NCBI RefSeq assembly: GCF_900110695.1
Contig: NZ_FOEH01000001.1
Location: 1,054,001 to 1,118,000 of the forward strand
Source: Virgibacillus subterraneus
GTDB lineage: Bacteria > Bacillota > Bacilli > Bacillales > Amphibacillaceae
Length of the DNA: 64,000 nucleotides
Direction: 5' to 3'
Under the pieces are notes generated by a model. The model worked only from the letters and a program-made list of their open reading frames with translations, made no database searches and was not told where the DNA came from. Of this stretch, positions 46,266 through 55,137 are shown piece after piece (the stretch's first letter is position 1; each line of letters opens with the position of its first letter). Both the position numbers and the translations under genes were made by a program.

Positions 46266-46988
46266 ATGCATTTTACCTTGCACGCTATAGGTGATTCGGC
46301 AGTTAAGGTGGATTTTGCTGATGGTGTTTCGCCTGAGTTAAATAGGGAGATTCAGTTATTTTGCAGTAAAATAGGTTGTGCTGCAATTCCAGGTATCGTG
46401 GAATGGGTGCCAGCATTTGATTCGGTTACGATTTACTATCGACCACAATGTTTAAACTACACGGAAGTCTGTGACAAAATTTATCAGATAAATCGAATGA
46501 ATATTGATAGAATAGAGTGTAAATCACGACTGATTTCAATTCCTATTGTCTACGGTGGGAAGTATGGTCCAGATTTGGGACGTGTTGCTGAATCGAACAA
46601 TTTATCAGAGAATGAGATTATACGGATTCATTGCGAGCAGGAATACCTTGTTTATATGTTAGGTTTTTTGCCAGGCTTTCCATACTTAGGTGGTCTGGAT
46701 AAGCGGATTGCAACACCACGACTGGATGAACCTCGGGCAAAGACTGTTGCAGGTTCTGTAGGAATTGCCCATGAACAGACAGGAATTTATCCGATAGACT
46801 CGCCAGGTGGCTGGAACATTATTGGAAAAACTCCTCTCACATTATTTGATAGGGAGAAAGAGGATGCTTTTCTGTTTCGGGCAGGTGACCGTGTGAAATT
46901 TTATGAAGTTTCGGATAGTGAAATTGATAAGCAAGTAGAAAGTGGGGAGTTTGTGGTAGAGGAGGCTGACGATGGTTCAACGGATTGA
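46266..46988 (+). CDS. pxpB: 5-oxoprolinase subunit B (KipI family)
   Basis: One of three subunits of the ATP-dependent prokaryotic 5-oxoprolinase, which opens 5-oxoproline (pyroglutamate) to glutamate. The 240 residues contain the cyclophilin-like KipI domain with IPIVYGGKYGPDLGRVAESNNLSENEII, YMLGFLPGFPYLGGLDKRIATPRLDEPRAKTVAGSVGIAHEQTGIYPIDSPGGWNIIGKTPL. GGGAGG precedes ATG. The stop codon lies 17 bases inside pxpA, so the two are coupled. In B. subtilis KipI also inhibits the sporulation kinase KinA. Confidence 0.95.
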   Translation: MHFTLHAIGDSAVKVDFADGVSPELNREIQLFCSKIGCAAIPGIVEWVPAFDSVTIYYRPQCLNYTEVCDKIYQINRMNIDRIECKSRLISIPIVYGGKYGPDLGRVAESNNLSENEIIRIHCEQEYLVYMLGFLPGFPYLGGLDKRIATPRLDEPRAKTVAGSVGIAHEQTGIYPIDSPGGWNIIGKTPLTLFDREKEDAFLFRAGDRVKFYEVSDSEIDKQVESGEFVVEEADDGSTD

Positions 46989-47736
46989 CTTGAATTGTGA
47001 TATGGGTGAGAGCTTTGGTGCCTACACAATTGGTTCGGATGAAAAATTACTGGAATCTGTTACATCAGCGAATATTGCATGTGGTGCACATGCTGGTGAT
47101 CCTACAGTGATGGATAGAACTATTCGTTTGGCAAAAGAGCATAATGTAAGTATTGGTGCACATCCAGGCTTTCCTGACATAGCTGGATTTGGCCGTCGTA
47201 TGATTGACTTTTCGCCAGATGAAATTTACCGAATGATAGTTCATCAGATTGGAAGCTTGCAGGCATTTTGCAAGGTGCATGGTGTTCAGATGCAACATGT
47301 GAAGCCACACGGTGCGATGTACAATTTGGCAGCTAGAAATCATGATGCAGCGGATGCTGTCGCACGTGCTGTGTATGATATCAACGCTGAATTGGTGCTG
47401 TTTGGTTTAGCTGGGAGTGAACTGCTTACGGCTGGCCGAAAACTAGGATTAACTGTTGCATCAGAAGTATTTGCTGACCGGACATATCAAGCTGATGGAA
47501 GCTTGACCCCTAGAGGCAGAGTGGATGCCATGATTAATGATGTGGATTATGCTGTTCAACAGGTAGAGCGAATGTTGAATGAAGGTGTTGTGCGCACTGT
47601 AAACGGAGGATCTGTAGATATTGAGGCAGACACGATTTGTATTCATGGTGATGGTAAACATGCTATATCGTTTGTTGAGAAGTTACGCGCGATGTTAGAG
47701 CGTGCTGGGATTGTTGTTAGCTCGATTGGCGATTAG
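46972..47736 (+). CDS. pxpA: 5-oxoprolinase subunit A (LamB/YcsF family)
   Basis: Subunit A, 254 residues. The N-terminal signature IDLNCDMGESFGAYTIGSDEKLLESVTSANIACGAHAGDPTVM carries the conserved Asp/His set. GAHPGFPDIAGFGRRMIDFSPDEI, HVKPHGAMYN and SEVFADRTYQADGSLTPRG are all family motifs. It overlaps pxpB and is followed by pxpC after a short tandem repeat. Confidence 0.96.
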   Translation: MVQRIDLNCDMGESFGAYTIGSDEKLLESVTSANIACGAHAGDPTVMDRTIRLAKEHNVSIGAHPGFPDIAGFGRRMIDFSPDEIYRMIVHQIGSLQAFCKVHGVQMQHVKPHGAMYNLAARNHDAADAVARAVYDINAELVLFGLAGSELLTAGRKLGLTVASEVFADRTYQADGSLTPRGRVDAMINDVDYAVQQVERMLNEGVVRTVNGGSVDIEADTICIHGDGKHAISFVEKLRAMLERAGIVVSSIGD

Positions 47737-47738
47737 AT

Positions 47739-47815
47739 TCGAGCGAACGGGAGTCAAACTCGAGCGACAGAGAGTCAAACTCGAGCGACGGAGGGTCAAA
47801 CTCGAGCGATACCCC
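47739..47815 (+). repeat. 21-bp tandem repeat between pxpA and pxpC
   Basis: Three to four units of the type CTCGAGCGACNGAGNGTCAAA, the first starting ATTCGAGCGA and the last ending in CTCGAGCGATACC. They begin right after the pxpA stop codon and are more GC-rich than the flanks. The frame that joins pxpC reads VKLERQR/VKLERRR, but there is no reason to think it is translated. Confidence 0.8.
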
Positions 47816-47878
47816 ACCACGATCGTTCATCAGCATAGCTCCAAAATCTCCAAATACATAAGTGAAGTGGTGAATAGG

Positions 47879-48817
47879 ATGCAGAGTGAGAAAATATTCC
47901 GTGTAATAAAGCCTGGTGTTCTTACGACTTTTCAGGATCTTGGTCGGAATGGCTATCAGAAATTTGGTGTGCCTGTTTCTGGTGCAATGGATACGTTTGC
48001 GCTGCAAATAGCTAACATTCTGGTTGGGAATCAACGTTCTGCTGCATGTCTTGAAGTGACGCTAGTTGGACCTCACCTTGAAGTGACTGCACCTGATCCA
48101 ATCACGGTTGCTCTTACAGGTGCGGGACTGGAGCCAAAACTTAATGAAAATCCTATCCAGATGTGGAAAACATTCAGAATGGAAAAAGGGGATCGTTTAA
48201 GCTTTGGCAAGCATCAATCAGGGGTGCGGGCATACATCGCGACAGCTGGAGGATTTGATGCACCTGTGTTTTTTGGCAGTAAGTCAACTGATGTGAAGAG
48301 TGGGTTTGGTCGCTCGCTAGTAGGAGATGATTATATATATGGGTACCCGACTGAAGCGAAACACGGCATTGGAATCACCAATCCGCCAATCTATCAAAAA
48401 TCGGTAGAAGTTGCTGTTATCGAAGGACCACATACGGATTTTTTCACAAAACAAGGACGATATAATTTTTTCAACAGTCCTCATACTGTAAATGCGAATT
48501 CGAATCGAATGGGGTATCGACTAAAATCGGAGCCGGTAACACATGAAGATAATATGGAAATTTGGTCTGATGCTGTTCCCTTCGGTGGAGTTCAGATTCC
48601 AAGTAATGGTTCGCCAATTATTCTAATGGCGGACAGGCAGACTACAGGAGGATACCCTCGGATAGGAACTGTCATTTCATCAGATCTGCCAAAGATTGCT
48701 CAGCTTGTACCTCAAGGAGAAATACGCTTTACCCCGATAACAGTAGAAGAGGCTCAGCAACGAGCAATTCAAATGGAAAAGTTCTTATTTAAATTAGAAA
48801 GATTCAAGCTAAACTAA
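47879..48817 (+). CDS. pxpC: 5-oxoprolinase subunit C (KipA, biotin-dependent carboxyltransferase-like)
   Basis: Third subunit, about 312 residues from ATG 47879 (MQSEKIFRVIKPGVLTTFQDLGRNGYQKFGVPVSGAMD, the usual KipA start). Conserved parts are IANILVGNQRSAACLEVTLVGP, RAYIATAGGFD, FGSKSTDVKSGFGR and the cyclophilin-like NSNRMGYRL. The ribosome site is weak (AGTGGTGAATAGG). The open frame reaches back to 47702 through the tandem repeat and the end of pxpA, but that part does not look like KipA. Confidence 0.92.
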   Translation: MQSEKIFRVIKPGVLTTFQDLGRNGYQKFGVPVSGAMDTFALQIANILVGNQRSAACLEVTLVGPHLEVTAPDPITVALTGAGLEPKLNENPIQMWKTFRMEKGDRLSFGKHQSGVRAYIATAGGFDAPVFFGSKSTDVKSGFGRSLVGDDYIYGYPTEAKHGIGITNPPIYQKSVEVAVIEGPHTDFFTKQGRYNFFNSPHTVNANSNRMGYRLKSEPVTHEDNMEIWSDAVPFGGVQIPSNGSPIILMADRQTTGGYPRIGTVISSDLPKIAQLVPQGEIRFTPITVEEAQQRAIQMEKFLFKLERFKLN

Positions 48818-48837
48818 GGGTGAAGGGGGGAGAAGCC

Positions 48838-49332
48838 TTGAAGAATCATCCGAAAATAAAAGTTCCTGCAACAAAATGGGAGAAGTTTTTCAACTTAACA
48901 TCAGTAATCATACTAATTTGTTCAATTGTATATGTTGTACAAGCGTATAACAGTTTGCCTGAATCAGTTCCTACTCATTTTAATGCAAAAGGCGAAGCGG
49001 ATGCATGGGGGAACAAGGGTACAGTCCTACTCATGCCGGGGATTGCTTTTGTTTCCTTCATAATTATGTATTTTGTAACGAAAGTACCACACACATTCAA
49101 TTATATGGTAAGAGTGACTGAAGAAAATGCACCACGATTATACGCGTTGGCGCGAACATTTATGGCAGCAATTAATTTAGAGATGGTCGCAATTTTTTCC
49201 TATATTGCCTGGGCTATGGTACAATCTGCAAATAGTGGAACAGGGCTAGGGATAAGCTTTGTTTTTTTCGTAATAATAGTCCCTATAGCAACAATTATAT
49301 CATTCATGATTAAAATGAATCGAGTTAAATGA
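48838..49332 (+). CDS. DUF1648-domain membrane protein
   Basis: Protein of about 164 residues with four predicted helices. The DUF1648 signature YNSLPESVPTHFNAKGEADAWGNKGTVLLMPG lies between the first two helices; this domain occurs in SdpI-like immunity and other membrane proteins. TTG 48838 has AAGGGGGG upstream; GTG 48820 lies just before this site. Function unknown. It may be read through from pxpC, 20 bp upstream. Confidence 0.8.
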   Translation: MKNHPKIKVPATKWEKFFNLTSVIILICSIVYVVQAYNSLPESVPTHFNAKGEADAWGNKGTVLLMPGIAFVSFIIMYFVTKVPHTFNYMVRVTEENAPRLYALARTFMAAINLEMVAIFSYIAWAMVQSANSGTGLGISFVFFVIIVPIATIISFMIKMNRVK

Positions 49333-49380
49333 TTTTATACTAGGATGGATAATGGCGTGACAGAGTGGAGGAGCGTATAA

Positions 49381-50112
49381 ATGGATAAACTAAAATTAGT
49401 AGCATTAGATATGGATGGAACATTATTGAATAGTGAGGAAGAGGTTTCCGAATTTACGAAAGAAGTGATTGCAAAAGCCTTGGTGAAAGATGTGCATGTT
49501 ATATTGAGCACCGGTCGCTGGCTTGATTCCTGCTATCCGTATGCTGAATTACTTGAACTGCCATCGTATCTGATTACAAGTAATGGCGGCGAAATCTGGA
49601 CTGTAAATAAAGAGCTGAGAGATCAGCACTTACTTGACCCTGAGCGGGTTCAGATGATGTGGGAATTAGGTGATAAGCTTGGTTTACATAGCTGGATGGT
49701 AACAACTGATGGCGTATTTCGTGGAACACGTCCTGACGATTTTTTTGCCCATAAATGGTTGAAATACGGTTGTGATTCGCTTGATACGAAAAAGCTTGAT
49801 ATGGTTGTTGAGGAACTATCGCATTACGATGAACTGGAGCTTACGAATTCGCTGCCGACAAACGTTGAAGTCAATCCTAAAGGGGTTAACAAAGCAAGTG
49901 CTCTTAAGAAAGTATGTCATGAAATTGGTATTACAATGAATAACGTAATGGCTGTTGGCGATAGTTTGAATGATATAAAAATGATACAGCAAGCTGGACT
50001 TGGAGTTGCGATGGGAAATGCGCAGGAGGCAATAAAGAATGTTGCAGATCATGTGACAGATACAAATAATAATGATGGTGTCGCTAAAGCAATTGAAAAG
50101 TTCGTGCTATAG
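49381..50112 (+). CDS. HAD-superfamily phosphatase, Cof type
   Basis: Cytosolic phosphatase of 243 residues. Motif I D-M-D-G-T is in LVALDMDGTLLNSEEEV (Asp nucleophile), motif II in VILSTGRWLDSC, a Lys in NKASALKK, and motif III in MAVGDSLNDIKMIQQAGLGVAMGNAQ. The C2-type cap domain (about 85-185) places it in the Cof/YwpJ group acting on sugar phosphates or flavin intermediates; the substrate is unknown. GGAGG precedes ATG. Confidence 0.9.
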   Translation: MDKLKLVALDMDGTLLNSEEEVSEFTKEVIAKALVKDVHVILSTGRWLDSCYPYAELLELPSYLITSNGGEIWTVNKELRDQHLLDPERVQMMWELGDKLGLHSWMVTTDGVFRGTRPDDFFAHKWLKYGCDSLDTKKLDMVVEELSHYDELELTNSLPTNVEVNPKGVNKASALKKVCHEIGITMNNVMAVGDSLNDIKMIQQAGLGVAMGNAQEAIKNVADHVTDTNNNDGVAKAIEKFVL

Positions 50113-50142
50113 AAAAGCTCCCTAACATTAGGGAGCTTCTTT
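50113..50142. terminator. Bidirectional terminator
   Basis: AAGCTCCCTAA/TTAGGGAGCTT stem between convergent genes. Confidence 0.85.
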
Positions 50143-51142
50143 AGATTCCTGCAATCCAGTACATTACAAATGAAAGTAATATGGATGTAGTCACCATGGC
50201 GATTAGAGGTCGCATTGCTTTATTTTTTACATCTATCAGGCTGACATTCAATCCTAATCCCACCATCGCAGCGGTTAAAATAAAAGTCGTAACCTGGCTT
50301 ACTGCGTCCATAGTAATATCGGATACAGGAACTATATCACCTAAAACATAGCTCCCGAAAAGACTCATTCCAATAAATCCAATCAGAAACCAGGGAAAGC
50401 TGACTTTTGTATTACTGTCATCATTCCGGTTTCGCATCCAGAAAATCAGGATGAAACAAAGCGGGACAAGCAGGAAAACACGGCCAAGTTTTGCCAGCAA
50501 AGCAATTGCCAATGCATCCTCCCCAGCTGGTTCTGCTGCCAGTGCGACATGGGCAAGTTCATGTAAGGAAATGCCTGACCAGATGCCATATTGCAAATCA
50601 GTAATCGGCAGCAGCGGCTGTATAAGGGTATAAATTATAGAAAAAATAGTTCCAACTAATGCAATAATTCCTACTCCAATTGCAGTGTCCTCATCTTTCG
50701 CCTTGATAATCGGGGATACAGCGGCAATCGCTGCAGCACCACAAACTCCTGTGCCGACTCCAAGCAATAAAGCAAGCTGTGTGTTTGCTTTTAATTTTTT
50801 CCCGATATAAACGGTGAGTAATATGGCAAAAACAATTGCAATAGCACCTTTAGCCAGCAGTCCAAGACCATCCTGCAAAATAATATCAACATTAAGTTTT
50901 AAACCATATAAAATGATAGCGAACCGCAATAAATATTTTGATGAGAATTGTATTCCCGCACGGAAAAATTCAGGATAGCCGAAAAATTGTCTATATATGA
51001 TTGCGATAATGATTGCGCTGGCTAGTTGACCGACACGGCTAAACCCTGGAACTAGCGCCAGTATGTACCCGACAAGTGCAATAAAAAAAGTGAATCCGAT
51101 TCCGGCAATCATTTTTGTGAACGGGTGTGTTTTTGATGTCAT
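50141..51142 (-). CDS. YeiH-family putative sulfate exporter
   Basis: UPF0324/YeiH membrane protein of 333 residues with about ten helices. Family regions are QLASAIIIAIIYRQFFGYP, FSSKYLLRFAIILYGLKLNVDIIL, LLLGVGTGVCGAAAIAAVSPIIKAKDEDTAIGVGIIALVGTIFSIIYTLIQPLL and WSGISLHELAHVALAAEPAG. The last two are the strongest marks. The exported substrate is not firmly known for most members. Single gene, no regulator seen. Confidence 0.9.
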   Translation of the reverse strand: MTSKTHPFTKMIAGIGFTFFIALVGYILALVPGFSRVGQLASAIIIAIIYRQFFGYPEFFRAGIQFSSKYLLRFAIILYGLKLNVDIILQDGLGLLAKGAIAIVFAILLTVYIGKKLKANTQLALLLGVGTGVCGAAAIAAVSPIIKAKDEDTAIGVGIIALVGTIFSIIYTLIQPLLPITDLQYGIWSGISLHELAHVALAAEPAGEDALAIALLAKLGRVFLLVPLCFILIFWMRNRNDDSNTKVSFPWFLIGFIGMSLFGSYVLGDIVPVSDITMDAVSQVTTFILTAAMVGLGLNVSLIDVKNKAMRPLIAMVTTSILLSFVMYWIAGI

Positions 51143-51327
51143 AGCTGTTTCCCTTTCTACTGTAGAAGTTTCAGAATAAGTTCAAGTATAATCGTTATAG
51201 CTTACGGTTGTCCAATAGGTATATTTTAACTAATTTTCGGATATAATGAATTAATGTTGCTTGTTCCCTTACTTTTTTTGCTATAAAGGAGTATAATGGA
51301 TAGAGTACCATGAAAGGGGTTGCTGTT

Positions 51328-51510
51328 ATGTCATTTTCTCGCGGGCCAAAAGAGCCAGTGCCAGAAGTGGACACAAATGTATGGTCTTGTACTAGTGAGG
51401 ACTGCTCAGGATGGATGAGAGAATCATACAGTTTTGAAGAAGAGCCAGAATGCCCACTCTGTAAATCTTCAATGAAACAAGAAGTACGTGTACTTCCAGA
51501 ATTGAAGTAG
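51328..51510 (+). CDS. YdjO-like small zinc-ribbon protein
   Basis: Protein of 60 residues resembling the cold-inducible YdjO family: MSFSRGPKEPVPEVDTNVW, then C-x4-C (WSCTSEDCSGWMRESYSFEEEP) and C-x2-C (ECPLCKSSM), a probable four-cysteine zinc site. AAAGGGG stands eight bases before ATG 51328; the upstream ATG 51310 lies before that ribosome site. Function not known. Confidence 0.85.
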   Translation: MSFSRGPKEPVPEVDTNVWSCTSEDCSGWMRESYSFEEEPECPLCKSSMKQEVRVLPELK

Positions 51511-51740
51511 TTAATATGGTATTGAAGCTATAGTAAAAGCAATTTATATTTAATATTTCGTTAAGATGTCATGATAGGCATCTTTTTATACTTTCTTAAA
51601 GTATAAGGGAAACTTTGGTTATAAGCCTGGGATTTCCTATTAGTGGCGCTGGGAGACTGGCGTCTTTTACTATATATGCTTCAGCATTGCACCAAGTCAA
51701 CCCTCTTAATTTAGGGTTGGCTTATTTTTTATATAGATAA
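51511..51740 (+). other. Intergenic stretch with two terminator-like hairpins
   Basis: AAGATG/CATCTT with five T near 51563-51588, probably the end of the ydjO-like transcript. AGTCAACCCT/AGGGTTGGCT with six T lies near 51697-51731. TTAAAGTATAAGG between them resembles one arm of the dispersed repeat family but is too degraded to assign. No gene is seen. Confidence 0.5.
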
Positions 51741-51749
51741 TTCTAATAG

Positions 51750-51779
51750 TTGTCATAATTACAAATTTATTGGTATAAT
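51750..51779 (+). promoter_or_regulatory. SigA promoter of the aldehyde dehydrogenase gene
   Basis: TTGTCA (51750-51755), 18-nt spacer, TATAAT (51774-51779). Confidence 0.72.
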
Positions 51780-51821
51780 GTGATATAGAGGCTTCATAAG
51801 GTACTACTTCATCAAGTTAAT

Positions 51822-51835
51822 TGTAAGCGTTTACA
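51822..51835 (+). promoter_or_regulatory. Perfect palindromic cre box
   Basis: TGTAAGCGTTTACA matches the cre consensus at every position and is nearly symmetrical. It lies about 40 bp after the -10 box and 24 bp before the start codon, a position where bound CcpA blocks elongation. Confidence 0.9.
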
Positions 51836-51858
51836 ATAATAAGAGGAGGAATGATTGA

Positions 51859-53379
51859 ATGAAGTATGCGAATCCAAACACTGACGGGTCCAAGGTGACC
51901 TTTAAGGACCGTTATGACAATTTTATTGGGGGGGAGTATCGGGCTCCTGCGAATGGAAAATATTTTGAGAATGTAAGCCCAGTTACAGGGAAGGTATTTT
52001 GTGAAATGTCCAGATCGACGAAAGAAGATGTGGAGGCTGCTGTTGATGCGGGAGAAGCCGCCATGGATGCTTGGGGAAAAACCGCTGTAGCAGAACGAGC
52101 AAATATTTTAAATAAGATTGCAGATCGCATGGAAGAAAACTTGGAAACACTAGCGGTTGCTGAAACTTGGGACAATGGTAAAGCGGTTCGGGAAACATTG
52201 AATGCGGACTTACCCCTGGCAATTGATCATTTCCGTTACTTTGCTGGAGCAATACGCGCGCAAGAAGGCGGTCTAAGCCAGATTGATAATGATACAGTAG
52301 CATATCATTTCCATGAACCTTTGGGTGTTGTGGGGCAAATAATTCCTTGGAACTTTCCGTTATTAATGGCAACTTGGAAGCTGGCACCAGCACTTGCAGC
52401 TGGTAACTGCGTCGTCTTGAAACCAGCTGAGCAAACACCTGCCTCAATTCATATATTTCTAGATTTGATAAAGGATCTATTGCCAAATGGTGTATTGAAT
52501 GTTGTGAATGGATTTGGTTTAGAAGCAGGAAAGCCACTAGCGTCCAACAGCCGTATTTCTAAAATTGCCTTCACAGGTGAAACAACAACAGGTCGATTGA
52601 TTATGCAGTACGCTTCGGAAAATATCATTCCGGTTACACTTGAACTTGGTGGAAAATCACCGAACATATTCTTCAAGGACGTAATGGATGAAGATGACGG
52701 ATTCCTGGATAAAGCAATTGAGGGTCTGGTCATGTTTGCCTTAAACCAAGGTGAAGTTTGTACATGTCCCTCACGAGCGTTAGTTCACGAGTCGATTTAT
52801 GATGAATTTATGGAACGAGCGATCGCACGTGTGAATGAAATTAAAATTGGTCATCCACTTGATACCGATACGATGATGGGTGCACAGGCATCTGAGGAAC
52901 AATTGGAAAAAATTAAATCGTATCTTGATATCGGAAAACAGGAAGGTGCAGAAGTACTTGTTGGCGGTGAGGTCAACAAACTTGATGATGACATGACAGA
53001 TGGATACTATGTTCAACCTACGATATTTAAAGGAAACAACAAAATGCGTATTTTCCAGGAAGAAATTTTTGGACCAGTACTTTCTGTAACAACTTTTAAA
53101 GATAACGAAGAAGCTATGGAGATTGCTAACGATACATTATACGGCTTAGGTGCTGGTGTATGGACACGTAACATCAATACGGCATATCGCTTCGGGCGTG
53201 GAATTGAGGCAGGCCGAGTATGGACGAATTGTTACCATCAGTATCCAGCACACGCTGCTTTTGGTGGCTATAAAAAATCAGGTATTGGACGTGAAAATCA
53301 CTTGATGATGCTTGATCATTATCAGCAGACAAAGAATCTATTAATTAGCTATAGTGAAGGTGCTGCTGGATTCTTTTAA
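51859..53379 (+). CDS. NAD-dependent aldehyde dehydrogenase, AcoD/ExaC-like
   Basis: Aldehyde dehydrogenase of 506 residues. Nucleotide-binding and catalytic parts are [45 protein letters not shown]262 in [10 protein letters not shown] and the catalytic C301 in [13 protein letters not shown]. The -CTC- form, with a second Cys at 303, is typical of the acetaldehyde dehydrogenases used in ethanol and acetoin breakdown. Its DUF779 neighbour supports that subgroup. Repressed by CcpA if the cre upstream is real. Confidence 0.93.
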   Translation: MKYANPNTDGSKVTFKDRYDNFIGGEYRAPANGKYFENVSPVTGKVFCEMSRSTKEDVEAAVDAGEAAMDAWGKTAVAERANILNKIADRMEENLETLAVAETWDNGKAVRETLNADLPLAIDHFRYFAGAIRAQEGGLSQIDNDTVAYHFHEPLGVVGQIIPWNFPLLMATWKLAPALAAGNCVVLKPAEQTPASIHIFLDLIKDLLPNGVLNVVNGFGLEAGKPLASNSRISKIAFTGETTTGRLIMQYASENIIPVTLELGGKSPNIFFKDVMDEDDGFLDKAIEGLVMFALNQGEVCTCPSRALVHESIYDEFMERAIARVNEIKIGHPLDTDTMMGAQASEEQLEKIKSYLDIGKQEGAEVLVGGEVNKLDDDMTDGYYVQPTIFKGNNKMRIFQEEIFGPVLSVTTFKDNEEAMEIANDTLYGLGAGVWTRNINTAYRFGRGIEAGRVWTNCYHQYPAHAAFGGYKKSGIGRENHLMMLDHYQQTKNLLISYSEGAAGFF

Positions 53380-53409
53380 GCAGTTAAAAAGCTTACTGAA
53401 TACAACGAA

Positions 53410-53483
53410 GGCTTGGACTCCAAAGCTAAAGGGACTCTAAGAAAGCAAAGAACGCATTCTAAGAATCCCATTAGCTTTAAGCC
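53410..53483. repeat. Long imperfect hairpin between aldehyde dehydrogenase and DUF779 genes
   Basis: GGCTT...AAAGCTAAAGGGA...CTAAGAA pairs with TTCTAAGAATCCC-ATTAGCTTT-AAGCC, giving a hairpin of about 70 nt. AAGGCTT and AAGCCAAGTTT at its ends resemble the right end of the dispersed repeat family. Confidence 0.55.
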
Positions 53484-53593
53484 AAGTTTGTTTACTAGTT
53501 ATGCTTACAGGGGGGGTGGGAAAAGGGGTACGAAACTCCTTTTCCACATATAATAATCGTGTCGAGTGAAATTAAATAGAAAGGGTGTAAAAT

Positions 53594-53947
53594 ATGGCTG
53601 ATCGTGTAACGGCAACTGAAGAGGCGATAAGTCTGATCAACACATTAGCTGAAACACATGGGCCACTCATGTTTCATCAATCAGGTGGCTGCTGTGACGG
53701 AAGCTCACCGATGTGTTATCCGAGGGATGAATTTCGCATTGGTGATTCAGATTTGTTACTAGGTGAAATTGGTGAAACACCTTTCTATATCTCAAAGGAC
53801 CAATATGAGTATTGGAAACATACCCAGCTGATCATTGATGCTGTAAAAGGTCGTGGTGGAATGTTTTCATTGGAGGGACCTGAGGGGAAGCGGTTTTTGA
53901 CAAGATCAAGGGTGTTTACCGAGGAAGAACGAGCGGAATTACAGTGA
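53594..53947 (+). CDS. DUF779 protein
   Basis: Protein of 117 residues with the DUF779 signature LMFHQSGGCCDGSSPMCYP (three Cys) and GDSDLLLGEIGETPFYISKDQYEYWKHTQLIIDAVKGRGGMFSLEGPEGKRFLTRSRVF. DUF779 genes are regularly found beside acetaldehyde/alcohol dehydrogenase genes, as here. The biochemical role is unknown; the Cys pair suggests metal binding or redox. AAAGGGTG precedes ATG. Confidence 0.9.
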   Translation: MADRVTATEEAISLINTLAETHGPLMFHQSGGCCDGSSPMCYPRDEFRIGDSDLLLGEIGETPFYISKDQYEYWKHTQLIIDAVKGRGGMFSLEGPEGKRFLTRSRVFTEEERAELQ

Positions 53948-53949
53948 AG

Positions 53950-53990
53950 AAAAAAGTCATGCGGAGAGCGAGACTCCGCATGACTTTTTT
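53950..53990 (+). terminator. Terminator after the DUF779 gene
   Basis: A perfect 17-bp stem, AAAAAAGTCATGCGGAG/CTCCGCATGACTTTTTT. Confidence 0.92.
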
Positions 53991-54033
53991 GATGGGATGA
54001 GTTGGGTCGTAACATATAAGGACGAGAACATCG

Positions 54034-54075
54034 ACAGCACAGCACATCAACTGAACAGCATAGAACATCAACAGA
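54034..54075 (+). repeat. Two 21-bp imperfect direct repeats
   Basis: ACAGCACAGCACATCAACTGA and ACAGCATAGAACATCAACAGA stand side by side in the gap before the ABC genes; 17 of 21 bases agree. No function is evident. Confidence 0.55.
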
Positions 54076-54183
54076 ACGTTAACTCAGTCCCTGGACTGAG
54101 GGTGAAAACATCTCTACGACTGATGTACTTCTCTGACAAATCGGTATAATGAAGTTAACAAAGATTGGAAGGGGTTTGGGAAC

Positions 54184-55137
54184 ATGGGGAGTATCGTTAC
54201 GGTTGATGGAATTAAAAAGAGCTATAAAAAACGTAAGTCTAAGGAAGAGTTTGTTGCTGTTAAAGGTGTTTCATTTGAAGTTGGGAAGGGGGAGATTGTT
54301 GGCTTGCTTGGGCCAAATGGTGCAGGTAAAACAACAACGATTAAAACAATTTGCGGACTGCTTGTTCCTGACGATGGTTCGGTTACGTTAAATGGGTTCG
54401 ATAGTGTGAAAGAACGCAATAAAGCATTGGGCCATATAAGTGCAGTTCTTGAAGGGAATCGAAATCTATACTGGCGCTTGAATGTGCTGGAAAATATGGA
54501 GTATTTTGCAGGCAATCGGGGTGCCTCGAAAAAGGAAATTAAAACGCAGGTAAATGAACTATTGAACCTCTTTCACCTTCAAGATAAAAAATATGAATTG
54601 GTAAATAACTTATCACGTGGCATGCAGCAGAAGCTGGCAATTTGTGTGGCAATGCTTGCAGACACTGATGTGATTCTGCTGGATGAACCAACACTTGGAC
54701 TTGACGTGGAAACTGGATATGAAGTTCGTGAATTACTTCGAAAAATCGCTCACGACCAAGGAAAGACGGTCATCATTAGTACGCATGACATGCCGGTTGT
54801 TCAGGACTTATGCCAACGGACAATTATTATTAATGATGGGAAAGTGATTGCAGATGAACGAGTAGACCAGTTGCTGCGACTATTTGAAACAAGTGCATAT
54901 CAGGTGAACCTGAAGGAAGAACTGACTGAAGAACAGCGGGAGATTCTTGAGCTGAAATTCCCGATCCACAGGTGGGAAGGGTTGAAGCTTGAAGTCAGTT
55001 TTGAGCAGGAACAGGAAATTTATGATTTGATGGAAATTTTCAAAAAAAACCAGACGCCAATTGAAACAATCAATCGTACCGAAATTAATTTTGAACAGGT
55101 GTTTCGAAAGCTTGTTAAAGAGGAGGTGGCTTCATGA
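54184..55137 (+). CDS. ABC transporter ATP-binding protein (export type)
   Basis: ATPase of 317 residues. Walker A LGPNGAGKTTTIKTICGLL, Q-loop ISAVLEGNRNLYWRL, signature NLSRGMQQKLAICVAML (variant of LSGGQ) and Walker B VILLDEPTLGLD, then H-loop STHDMP. A C-terminal extension of about 80 residues is as in drug/lantibiotic-type ABC-2 systems. Its last four bases overlap the permease start (ATGA at 55134-55137). Substrate unknown. Confidence 0.92.
   Translation: MGSIVTVDGIKKSYKKRKSKEEFVAVKGVSFEVGKGEIVGLLGPNGAGKTTTIKTICGLLVPDDGSVTLNGFDSVKERNKALGHISAVLEGNRNLYWRLNVLENMEYFAGNRGASKKEIKTQVNELLNLFHLQDKKYELVNNLSRGMQQKLAICVAMLADTDVILLDEPTLGLDVETGYEVRELLRKIAHDQGKTVIISTHDMPVVQDLCQRTIIINDGKVIADERVDQLLRLFETSAYQVNLKEELTEEQREILELKFPIHRWEGLKLEVSFEQEQEIYDLMEIFKKNQTPIETINRTEINFEQVFRKLVKEEVAS

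Noticed and set aside
47739-47815. Minimal CRISPR array from the 21-bp repeats
   Set aside because: Units are directly adjacent without spacers.
47702-47878. Long N-terminal extension of pxpC
   Set aside because: It comes from the end of pxpA and the tandem repeat, has no ribosome site, and the known KipA start matches ATG 47879.
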